Assembly: GCA_002189105.1 (NCBI GenBank)
Contig: NIOB01000002.1
Coordinates: 681,056-745,055, forward strand
DNA length: 64,000 bases
Reading direction: 5' to 3'
DNA from: Saccharibacillus soli
GTDB lineage: Bacteria; Bacillota; Bacilli; Paenibacillales; Paenibacillaceae
The notes under the pieces were generated by a model, which was given only the letters and a program-made list of their open reading frames with translations, ran no database searches and was not told the DNA's origin. Position 1 is the first letter of the stretch, and every line of letters starts with the position of its first letter. A program made the translations under genes and the position numbers. Of this stretch, positions 37,303-44,646 are shown one piece after another.

Positions 37303-38862
37303 TTATTTGGAAAGAACGAATGTGCGGATTTGTTCAATGACATAGTCGATCATATCCTCGGTAAGCCCCGGATATACGCCGATCAAGAACGTATCGTTCA
37401 AAATTTTATCGGTATTGGTCAGATCCCCATGGATTCGGTACTCGACATTCTGGAACGCAGGTTGACGGGTCAGGTTGCCCGCGAACAGCATACGGGTCTG
37501 AACACGCTTCGACTCCAGATGCTTCACGATCTCGTTTTTCGTGAATTTGGCGCCGTCTTTGACCGTCAGAATAAAACCGAACCAGCTTGGATCAGAATTC
37601 GGCGTTGCGAAAGGAAGAATAAAGTGCTCTTCCAGATCGCGCAGGCCTTCGTACAGGCGGCGGAAATTATCTTTTCGGCGCTGAATGAAATCGGGCAGCT
37701 TTTTGATTTGTTCTACACCAATTGCTGCTTGCATGTCGGTCACTCTGAGGTTGTAACCGATATGCGAGTAAGTGTATTTATGATCGTATCCGTAAGGAAG
37801 CGAACCCAATTCCCAGCCGAACCGTTTGCGGCAGGTGTCGTCGCATCCGGAAGGACACCAGCAGTCGCGTCCCCAATCTCTGAAGGATTCGATGATCGTC
37901 TTGAGCAAAGCGTTGTTCGTATAGACGGCGCCGCCTTCACCCATCGTCATGTGATGCGGAGGGTAGAAGCTCGATGTGCCGATATGACCGTGAGTTCCCG
38001 TCAATTTTCCGTTGAATGTCGATCCCAAGGCGTCGCAGTTATCTTCAACTACCCAGAGTCCGTATTTTTCAGCGATCTCCATGACTTTATCCAATTCAAA
38101 AGGATTGCCCATCGTATGAGCGATCATGATTGCTTTGGTTTTGGGCGTGATGCTTTCTTCGATGCGATCGGCCAGTATATTGTACGTGCCGAGTTCTACA
38201 TCGATGAATACAGGAATCGCCCGGTTCTGGATGATTGGCGTAACGGTCGTCGGAAACCCTGCGGCAACCGTGATGACTTCATCACCAGGAAGAATTCTTT
38301 TTTCTTTGAGTTTCGGCGATGTAAGAGCGGAGAAAGCCAACAGGTTGGCCGAAGATCCGGAGTTGGTCAACAGGGCATACCGAACGCCTAAAAATTGAGC
38401 GAATTCTTTTTCAAATCTATTATTGAAGCGGCCTGCCGTAAGCCAGAAATCAAGCGATGAATCGACAAGGCTGCGCATCTCTTTTTCGTCGTAAATCCGC
38501 CCGCCATAAACAACGGAGCTTTTCTCCCGATCGAAGTTCCCATTCCGGTCGGAATGAAACAGATGATAGTAATTTTCGACTTGCGAGAGAATTTCAAGAC
38601 GGGATACTTTTTCAAACTCTTGCAGAGGCAGATCTGCTACGAATTCGACATCAGCGGAGTTGATGGTGGACTTGGAGCGAATATCGACATACATGGGAGC
38701 TTCAAAAGCGGGGGATTGCAGCTGCACCTGATGTTTTTCGGAAATGGGAGCGGAAGATTCCGAGGTTAATTTGTAAACACTAACTTGTTCGTTACGGAAC
38801 TCTTGAATCAGAATATATTCATCGTTTGTTTTGAGTTTGGCTATGGAGCCTTGCTTTAACAT
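37303..38862 (-). CDS. ddhC: CDP-4-keto-6-deoxyglucose 3-dehydratase (RfbH/DdhC, E1) with extra N-terminal region (519 aa)
   Basis: This PMP- and [2Fe-2S]-dependent enzyme removes the C3 hydroxyl of CDP-4-keto-6-deoxyglucose together with a reductase (E3). The catalytic domain from about residue 115 matches RfbH closely: NSGSSANLLAFSALTSPK, GDEVITVAAGFPTTV and SSFYPPHHMTMGEGG. His303 replaces the lysine of normal aminotransferases, and the iron-sulphur cysteines are Cys334, 336, 340 and 344 in DCWCPSGCDDTC. The ATG at 38862 with AAGGGGTGT upstream gives 519 residues against about 437 for the family; the first ~110 residues (MLKQGSIAKLKTNDEYIL...) are an addition of unknown role. No E3 reductase gene is in the window. 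Confidence 0.93.
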   Translation of the reverse strand: MLKQGSIAKLKTNDEYILIQEFRNEQVSVYKLTSESSAPISEKHQVQLQSPAFEAPMYVDIRSKSTINSADVEFVADLPLQEFEKVSRLEILSQVENYYHLFHSDRNGNFDREKSSVVYGGRIYDEKEMRSLVDSSLDFWLTAGRFNNRFEKEFAQFLGVRYALLTNSGSSANLLAFSALTSPKLKEKRILPGDEVITVAAGFPTTVTPIIQNRAIPVFIDVELGTYNILADRIEESITPKTKAIMIAHTMGNPFELDKVMEIAEKYGLWVVEDNCDALGSTFNGKLTGTHGHIGTSSFYPPHHMTMGEGGAVYTNNALLKTIIESFRDWGRDCWCPSGCDDTCRKRFGWELGSLPYGYDHKYTYSHIGYNLRVTDMQAAIGVEQIKKLPDFIQRRKDNFRRLYEGLRDLEEHFILPFATPNSDPSWFGFILTVKDGAKFTKNEIVKHLESKRVQTRMLFAGNLTRQPAFQNVEYRIHGDLTNTDKILNDTFLIGVYPGLTEDMIDYVIEQIRTFVLSK

Positions 38863-39019
38863 TTCTACACCCCTTATGTTTACTGGCAAATTGAATGATT
38901 CTGCAAGCACGTTTTCAAAAAAGTGCATCATCAGGCCGATTATAGCCACATGACAAAGTCTATCGTATTCCACATTTTTCTTCAATCGTCTGTTCAAAGC
39001 CACAAAAAGTATCTGAAGC

Positions 39020-39063
39020 GAAAAACGGTTCCCGAACTTCGCGCGGAAGTCGAAAACCGTTTT
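39020..39063 (-). terminator. Terminator between the Wzz-like gene and ddhC
   Basis: On the minus strand ACGGTTTTCGACTTC pairs with GAAGTTCGGGAACCGT (two mismatches), followed by TTTTTCG. It would separate the Wzz-like transcript from the ddhC-yerF operon or reduce read-through. An isolated TATAAT lies downstream on the minus strand at 38944-38939. Confidence 0.7.
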
Positions 39064-39073
39064 GGGCAGCTTG

Positions 39074-40069
39074 CTATTTTTTTGCGGGTTCGCGCCAATA
39101 GTGGGAGAAAAGGACATACATACAAGCCAGTACGAAAGCAAGTATGCCCGCCAGCAGGGTTTTAAGAACCGTCCCTTTGCTTACGGCTTCGTCCGGAGTG
39201 GCGGCTGGGGTAATGGTCACGGCTTGGGCTCCCTGCGTCAGCGTAAGATCAACGTTGGGATTGTTAATATCGAAGACTTTGCTTTTTGCTTCATTGATTT
39301 GCGATTGGCTTTGTTTGATCTGCTGCTCTAGATACTTCTTTTGTTCGGTCAACTTGTTCAAGTTAACCGCAGCTTTGACGTAAACTTCTTCGATGTCGCT
39401 GTAAGAAGGATTAGCTTCCTCACTTTTCAAGGAAAGCCCGTTCAATCGGTCGGCCGTTTCCGAATTAAGCCCCGGAAGCACCGAATTCAGACCGCCATCA
39501 GCCAAAAGACTCTGGTTGGTTTCAAGCAGCGGGCGCGAATTAGCCAATTCTTCTTTTGCTTTTTGCGTTTCGCCGTTAGCCGCGGCCAACTCGACGTTGA
39601 CTTCGTTCAAATCCTGCCGAGATTTAACGATGGCGAGTGAGAGCCCCGTACCTTCGATTTCCGAAGCCATTTCGTAAGCAAGTTGATTGGATAACGTTTG
39701 GGCGATTTCGGCCGATTTGTTTTTCACCTGAACGGTAATCAGAGAATTTTCCTGCGCATAGGAGAGATTGATTCGTTCTCTTAACGTGTTCAGGTTCGCA
39801 TTTTTATCATCCAGCTTGAGTTTGGCAGCTATGTTTCTCAGACTCGTGTCGCTCATGACCTGGGAAAGAAACGGATTCAAATTCAACTGCTGCGTGCTCT
39901 CGGCGTTTGAAACAGCTGTTACGTAGGAAGTTGCCGAATACAAAACAGGGGCTGCAAAAAAATTAATAATCCCCGTAGCCACCATCACCAGGATAGTGAA
40001 CACGATGATTAACGTTTTTTTTCTCAAAATAACTCTTATTAATTCCCGAAACGTTACTTCTTCTTGCAT
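39074..40069 (-). CDS. Wzz/YveK-type polysaccharide chain-length or export protein (331 aa)
   Basis: The protein has a cytoplasmic N-terminus (MQEEVTFRELIRVILRKK), a first membrane helix (about 20-42), a long extracytoplasmic region with coiled coils (about 190-290), and a second membrane helix near the C-terminus (LLAGILAFVLACMYVLF). This is the plan of polysaccharide co-polymerases, which set chain length with Wzy. It lacks a fused tyrosine kinase domain, and no kinase gene lies next to it. The ATG at 40069 has AAAGGAG 8 nt upstream; a longer frame upstream has none. Confidence 0.85.
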   Translation of the reverse strand: MQEEVTFRELIRVILRKKTLIIVFTILVMVATGIINFFAAPVLYSATSYVTAVSNAESTQQLNLNPFLSQVMSDTSLRNIAAKLKLDDKNANLNTLRERINLSYAQENSLITVQVKNKSAEIAQTLSNQLAYEMASEIEGTGLSLAIVKSRQDLNEVNVELAAANGETQKAKEELANSRPLLETNQSLLADGGLNSVLPGLNSETADRLNGLSLKSEEANPSYSDIEEVYVKAAVNLNKLTEQKKYLEQQIKQSQSQINEAKSKVFDINNPNVDLTLTQGAQAVTITPAATPDEAVSKGTVLKTLLAGILAFVLACMYVLFSHYWREPAKK

Positions 40070-40166
40070 GATTGTCTCTCCTTTTATGACGTGCTTTTGA
40101 TGATCGACGGAATGGCATGGCATGTAACCGTATGTAATTAGATGTAAATTTAAGCCTGCAATCCGT

Positions 40167-40196
40167 ATTATAACTGCACTTAAAGCGAACATTCAA
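40167..40196 (-). promoter_or_regulatory. Leftward promoter for the Wzz-like gene and yersiniose-type arm
   Basis: On the minus strand TTGAAT (40196-40191), 18 nt, TATAAT (40172-40167). Transcription would start near 40160, 90 nt upstream of the Wzz-like ATG. Confidence 0.6.
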
Positions 40197-40231
40197 GATT
40201 TCGATTGCTGGGCGTATGACCTTCTCGTTTA

Positions 40232-40261
40232 TTGACCCTGAAATCAAGCCTATGCTAGAAT
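40232..40261 (+). promoter_or_regulatory. Rightward promoter for the gmd operon, extended -10
   Basis: TTGACC (40232-40237), 18 nt, TAGAAT (40256-40261), with TGC directly before the -10 (TGN extension). It would drive the ten-gene operon to 52154 with a 5' leader of about 120 nt. Its -35 is only 35 bp from the -35 of the leftward promoter, so the two arms could be co-regulated. Confidence 0.65.
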
Positions 40262-40386
40262 GTTTTGAAGGTGTGAAATGCTGGTTTTTTTGGTTAACAC
40301 GGCACATGCGTAAGCGGGTTGCCTGCAAGAATAATTACATATTTATAAGCAATATAAAAGATGAAAGCAATGAACTGGAGGATACT

Positions 40387-41502
40387 ATGAGCAAGGTAGC
40401 GTTGATTACGGGAATCACAGGGCAAGACGGCGCGTATTTGGCAGAATTTCTGCTGAAAAAAGGGTACGTGGTACACGGATTGAAGCGTAGAAGTTCTTTG
40501 ATTAATACCGATCGGATCGATCATCTGTTTCAGGATCCGCATGAAGAAAACCTCAAATTCATCATGCATTATGGGGATCTGACGGATTCCACGAATTTAA
40601 TTCGCGTCATTCAGGAAGTGCAGCCAGATGAAATCTATAACCTGGCGGCCATGAGCCACGTTCACGTATCGTTCGATACTCCAGAATATACAGCAAACGC
40701 CGACGGACTCGGTACGCTGCGGATTTTGGAAGCCATCCGAATTTTGAACCTTGTCCAAAAGACCAAGGTCTACCAAGCTTCCACCTCTGAGCTTTACGGC
40801 TTGGTTCAAGCCGTGCCGCAATCCGAAACGACTCCGTTTTACCCGCGCAGTCCTTACGCGGTTGCAAAGCTGTACGCGTATTGGATCACCGTTAATTACC
40901 GTGAAGCTTATGGTATGTTCGCAGCGAACGGCATTTTGTTCAACCATGAAAGCCCGATTCGCGGCGAGACTTTCGTTACGCGCAAGATTACTCGCGCGGC
41001 AAGCCGCATCGCTCTCGGCCTTCAGGACACGCTCTATTTGGGCAATCTTGATGCCAAACGCGACTGGGGTCATGCCAAAGACTACGTAGAAGCCATGTGG
41101 CTTATTTTGCAGCAGGATGTGCCGGAGGACTTCGTTATCGCAACGGGCGTAACGACGAAGGTTCGGGATTTCGTAACCCTCGCTTTTGCAGAAGTAGGCA
41201 TCGAACTTGAGTTCAAGGGAGCGGACGATACGGAAAAAGGGTACGTGAAAAGCTGCTCGAACCCAGACTTCCAGCTTCCGATCGGCAAAGAAGTCGTGGC
41301 TGTGGATCCGCGTTATTACAGACCAACCGAAGTAGACTTGCTGATTGGTGATCCAACCAAGTCCAAAGAGAAGCTGGGATGGACGCCTAAGTATTCCTTG
41401 CAGCAGCTGGTGGAAGAGATGATGGCGGGAGATTTGAAAGAAGCCCGCAAATCGGAATACTTGCAGCAGGGAGATTTCAAAACATCAAATTATTTTGAGT
41501 GA
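40387..41502 (+). CDS. gmd: GDP-mannose 4,6-dehydratase
   Basis: Gmd converts GDP-mannose to GDP-4-keto-6-deoxymannose, the branch point for fucose, colitose, perosamine and rhamnose. The 371-residue protein shows [67 protein letters not shown] and [20 protein letters not shown] with the catalytic Tyr-x3-Lys. GGAGGATACT lies directly before the ATG at 40387; the longer frame upstream crosses the promoter and is not used. First gene of the long rightward operon. Confidence 0.97.
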   Translation: MSKVALITGITGQDGAYLAEFLLKKGYVVHGLKRRSSLINTDRIDHLFQDPHEENLKFIMHYGDLTDSTNLIRVIQEVQPDEIYNLAAMSHVHVSFDTPEYTANADGLGTLRILEAIRILNLVQKTKVYQASTSELYGLVQAVPQSETTPFYPRSPYAVAKLYAYWITVNYREAYGMFAANGILFNHESPIRGETFVTRKITRAASRIALGLQDTLYLGNLDAKRDWGHAKDYVEAMWLILQQDVPEDFVIATGVTTKVRDFVTLAFAEVGIELEFKGADDTEKGYVKSCSNPDFQLPIGKEVVAVDPRYYRPTEVDLLIGDPTKSKEKLGWTPKYSLQQLVEEMMAGDLKEARKSEYLQQGDFKTSNYFE

Positions 41503-41511
41503 GTGTGAATA

Positions 41512-42441
41512 ATGAAAACTTTATTGATTACCGGCGGCGGCGGCATGGTTGGCAAAAATTTGCTTGAGTATGCCGAAAAGGCAAATTATCGTACACTTGC
41601 TCCTTCTTCTCGTGAGCTGGATCTGCTTGATTACGAAGCCGTACTGCGTTACTTGAGTGAAACCCAGCCCGATTATATCGTTCACGCGGCGGGAAAAGTA
41701 GGCGGGATTCAGGCCAATATGCGCGAACCCATTTCATTCTTTTTGAACAATATGGATATGGGCCGCAATATTGTTTGGGCAGCAAAAAACGCAGGAGTCA
41801 AACGGCTGCTTAACTTGGGAAGCTCCTGCATGTATCCCAAAGATGCGCCAAACCCTCTTCGGGAGGAAATGGTGCTTCGAGGACAACTGGAGCCTACAAA
41901 CGAAGGATACGCGCTGGCGAAAATAGCGACCGCAAGGCTATGCGACTATATAGGCATGGAAGAACCGGAATACCAATACAAAACGATCGTTCCGTGCAAC
42001 CTGTACGGAAAGTGGGATAAATTCAGTCCTCAACATTCTCATTTGATTCCGGCAGTGATTCGGAAAATTCATGAAGCACAGGTGCAAGGAAGCGAATCGG
42101 TCGAGATTTGGGGAGATGGTCTGGCACGCCGCGAATTCATGTACAGCGAGGATCTGGCGGATTGCATCGTACATGTTCTTGACCATTTCGACGACATGCC
42201 TTCGCTCATGAACGTGGGTTTGGGTTATGACCATACGATCAACGAGTATTACGAAGCAGTGGCGCGAGTCGTCGGATACGAAGGTAAATTTGAACACGAT
42301 TTGTCCAAGCCCGTAGGCATGAAGCAAAAGTTGGTAGACATCAGCAGACAAACGGAGTTTGGATGGAAACCTCGATTCTCTTTGGATCAAGGTATACGTT
42401 TGACTTACGAGCATTTTTTAAGTAGGGAGGATCATAAATGA
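41512..42441 (+). CDS. colC: GDP-L-fucose synthase family epimerase/reductase, probable GDP-L-colitose synthase (ColC)
   Basis: This SDR enzyme of the WcaG/Fcl family (309 aa) epimerises C5 (and C3 in fucose synthesis) and reduces C4 of a GDP-4-keto-6-deoxy sugar. It has LITGGGGMVGKNLLEYA, HAAGKVGGIQANM, LGSSCMYP, EGYALAKIATARLC with Tyr-x3-Lys and CNLYGKWDKFSPQHSHLIPA. Alone it would be called GDP-fucose synthase. Because the next gene, overlapping by 4 nt, encodes ColD, the likelier substrate is GDP-4-keto-3,6-dideoxymannose and the product GDP-L-colitose. Sequence reading cannot separate the two. Confidence 0.75.
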   Translation: MKTLLITGGGGMVGKNLLEYAEKANYRTLAPSSRELDLLDYEAVLRYLSETQPDYIVHAAGKVGGIQANMREPISFFLNNMDMGRNIVWAAKNAGVKRLLNLGSSCMYPKDAPNPLREEMVLRGQLEPTNEGYALAKIATARLCDYIGMEEPEYQYKTIVPCNLYGKWDKFSPQHSHLIPAVIRKIHEAQVQGSESVEIWGDGLARREFMYSEDLADCIVHVLDHFDDMPSLMNVGLGYDHTINEYYEAVARVVGYEGKFEHDLSKPVGMKQKLVDISRQTEFGWKPRFSLDQGIRLTYEHFLSREDHK

Positions 42442-43610
42442 TTCGTTATCCATTGGCGTCAACCTCTTGGGATGAAAAAGAACTCGCTGCGATTCAAAAG
42501 GTAGTCGATTCGGGCATTTTCACGATGGGAAAAGAGGTAGCCGAGTTTGAGCGTCAGTTTGCCGATTATGTAGGAAGCCGCTACTGCGTGATGGTGAATT
42601 CGGGTTCTTCCGCTAACCTTATCGCTACGGCAGCCCTTTTTTACACCAAAAAGAATGCCCTGCAAAAAGGCGATGAAGTAATCGTGCCAGCCGTTTCTTG
42701 GCCGACCACCTATTATCCTCTTTACCAGTACGGTCTCAAAATGAAGTTTGTGGACATTGATCCACACACGCTTAACTACGACTTAAACGCTTTGAGAGAC
42801 GCCGTGACTGAAAACACCAAAATGATTATGTGCGTCAATCTGTTGGGGAATCCCAACGATTTCGGCGCCATCCGTGAGATTGCTTCGGAACACAATATCA
42901 TTTTGATTGAAGACAACTGTGAATCGTTGGGAGCTACATACGACAACAAGCAGGCGGGCACGTTCGGCGTCATGGGTACGTACAGTTCTTTCTTCAGCCA
43001 TCACATCTCCACGATGGAAGGCGGGATGGTCGTGACAGACGACGAGGAGCTGTATCATGTTTTGCTGTCTCTGCGAGCTCATGGATGGACACGGAATCTT
43101 CCGAAATTCAACCAGGTATGCGGCGAGAAATCGGATGATGCGTTTGAAGAGTCTTTCCGTTTTGTACTGCCCGGATACAACGTTCGGCCTGTGGAAATGA
43201 GCGGCGCCATCGGACAGGAGCAAATCAAAAAACTGCCTTCGTTCGTCGAAGAACGCAGAAAGAATGCCGAGTTGTTCCAAAAGCTGTTTGGCGGTCATCG
43301 CTATTTCGATATTCAAAAAGAGATTTCGAGCAGCAGCTGGTTCGGTTTTGCTTTGATTATCAAGGAAGAGGCTCCATTTGATCGAGGACAAGTTGTTAAG
43401 CTTCTCGAACAAAACGGTATAGATACTCGACCAATCGTGGCTGGCAACTTCACCAAAAACGAAGTAGTCCAATGGTTCGATCACGAGATTTCCGGCGATT
43501 TGAAAAATGCCAATCACATCGACCGAAACGGTTTCTTTATCGGAAATCATCATTTCGATATTTCTGAGCAGCTGCATGCCATCTACAAGTTGTTGGACGG
43601 TATGGAGTGA
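42438..43610 (+). CDS. colD: GDP-4-keto-6-deoxy-D-mannose 3-dehydratase (ColD)
   Basis: This PLP enzyme of the DegT/AHBA-aminotransferase fold removes the C3 hydroxyl of the Gmd product. The decisive feature is SSFFSHHISTMEGG: His188 stands where aminotransferases have the PLP-binding lysine, at the same residue number as in E. coli ColD. Long stretches match what I recall of ColD: MIRYPLASTSWDEKE, GDEVIVPAVSWPTTYYPL, LLEDNCES-like LIEDNCESLGATYDN, RAHGWTRNLPK and FVLPGYNVRPVEMSGAIG. The 390-residue length is normal. ColD uses glutamate as amine donor and needs no iron-sulphur partner. Found mainly in colitose loci. Confidence 0.93.
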   Translation: MIRYPLASTSWDEKELAAIQKVVDSGIFTMGKEVAEFERQFADYVGSRYCVMVNSGSSANLIATAALFYTKKNALQKGDEVIVPAVSWPTTYYPLYQYGLKMKFVDIDPHTLNYDLNALRDAVTENTKMIMCVNLLGNPNDFGAIREIASEHNIILIEDNCESLGATYDNKQAGTFGVMGTYSSFFSHHISTMEGGMVVTDDEELYHVLLSLRAHGWTRNLPKFNQVCGEKSDDAFEESFRFVLPGYNVRPVEMSGAIGQEQIKKLPSFVEERRKNAELFQKLFGGHRYFDIQKEISSSSWFGFALIIKEEAPFDRGQVVKLLEQNGIDTRPIVAGNFTKNEVVQWFDHEISGDLKNANHIDRNGFFIGNHHFDISEQLHAIYKLLDGME

Positions 43611-43620
43611 GGATTCGATC

Positions 43621-44646
43621 ATGAAAAATGTAGCCATTTACGTATCCGGTCCTTACGGGCAGGATCAACTTTTCAATCCGGACAGTTATCTCAATCGAGA
43701 CGACTGTCTTCTCCCTTTTAGAGACTTTCAACGTCGAGTCGCAGCTTCCGGCGGTCGGTGCCACACTTTGGATGTTTTTGAGTCTAAAGCAGGTGCCCTG
43801 CCGGAGGTTGTTCTTTTTCTGGACATCCCTGAAAAGCACGCGGATGCCGTATTGGGTCCACGTTATGCTTCGGCTCAGAAATGGGTAGTTCTTCAGGAAT
43901 GTGAAGTGGTGCTGCCCCGGAATTGGGATCTGAATCGCCATCTGGAGTTCGATAAGATTTTCACCTGGAACGATGATTATTTGAAAGAAGATACCTATCG
44001 CAAATTGAACTTTTCGCAGAAACTCGAACCTCGCATAAACTGGGGGGAAAGAAGTGGTTTTTGCACGATGATTGCGGGCAATAAAAGTTCTTCAAGGCCT
44101 AACGAATTATATTCAGAGCGCAAAAAAGCCATTCGTTGGTTTGAACAAAACGCTCCGCAGGATTTTGATCTTTACGGGATGGGATGGGACTCTTATCGTT
44201 TTGAAGGTCCTAAAGCGATCCGCGCCTTGAACAAGATCAAGCCTTTGACACGCATGCTTGCGGAAAAATATCCTTCGTACGTGGGAAAAGTCGATCAAAA
44301 AAACGAAGTGCTGAATCGTTATCGCTTTGCGATATGCTATGAGAATGCGGAGCATATTCATGGTTACATTACCGAAAAAATCTTCGACTGCCTGCTTGCG
44401 GGCTGTATTCCGGTATATTGGGGAGCGCCCAATATAAGTGAGATCGTTCCCAAAGACTGTTTTATCGACAGACGCGATTTCAGTCGCATGGAAGATCTAT
44501 ACGCCTATATGAAAGGGATTTCCGAAGAAGAACGTATGGGTTATCTGCGGCGTATCCAAGCCTATTTTGACAATAACGGCCCTTATATGTACTCCGCGGA
44601 ATTTTACGTCGATACGCTGTTCAAGGAGCTTGAACATGAAGCGTGA
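43621..44646 (+). CDS. GT10-family (alpha-fucosyltransferase-like) glycosyltransferase, candidate colitosyltransferase (341 aa)
   Basis: The C-terminal half has the GT10 donor-site motif YRFAICYENAEHIHGYITEK followed by IFDCLLAGCIPVYWGAPNI, as in Helicobacter and animal alpha-1,3-fucosyltransferases, which use GDP-L-fucose. In this operon the adjacent sugar nucleotide is probably GDP-L-colitose, which is 3-deoxy-GDP-L-fucose, so colitose transfer is the natural inference. The N-terminal half (acceptor domain) is less conserved. The ATG at 43621 is 10 nt after colD, with GTGAGGA upstream. The flippase gene overlaps its 3' end by 11 nt. Confidence 0.85.
   Translation: MKNVAIYVSGPYGQDQLFNPDSYLNRDDCLLPFRDFQRRVAASGGRCHTLDVFESKAGALPEVVLFLDIPEKHADAVLGPRYASAQKWVVLQECEVVLPRNWDLNRHLEFDKIFTWNDDYLKEDTYRKLNFSQKLEPRINWGERSGFCTMIAGNKSSSRPNELYSERKKAIRWFEQNAPQDFDLYGMGWDSYRFEGPKAIRALNKIKPLTRMLAEKYPSYVGKVDQKNEVLNRYRFAICYENAEHIHGYITEKIFDCLLAGCIPVYWGAPNISEIVPKDCFIDRRDFSRMEDLYAYMKGISEEERMGYLRRIQAYFDNNGPYMYSAEFYVDTLFKELEHEA

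Noticed and set aside
42438-43610. Perosamine synthase or other sugar aminotransferase
   Set aside because: The PLP lysine is replaced by His188, which rules out the usual aminotransferase chemistry.
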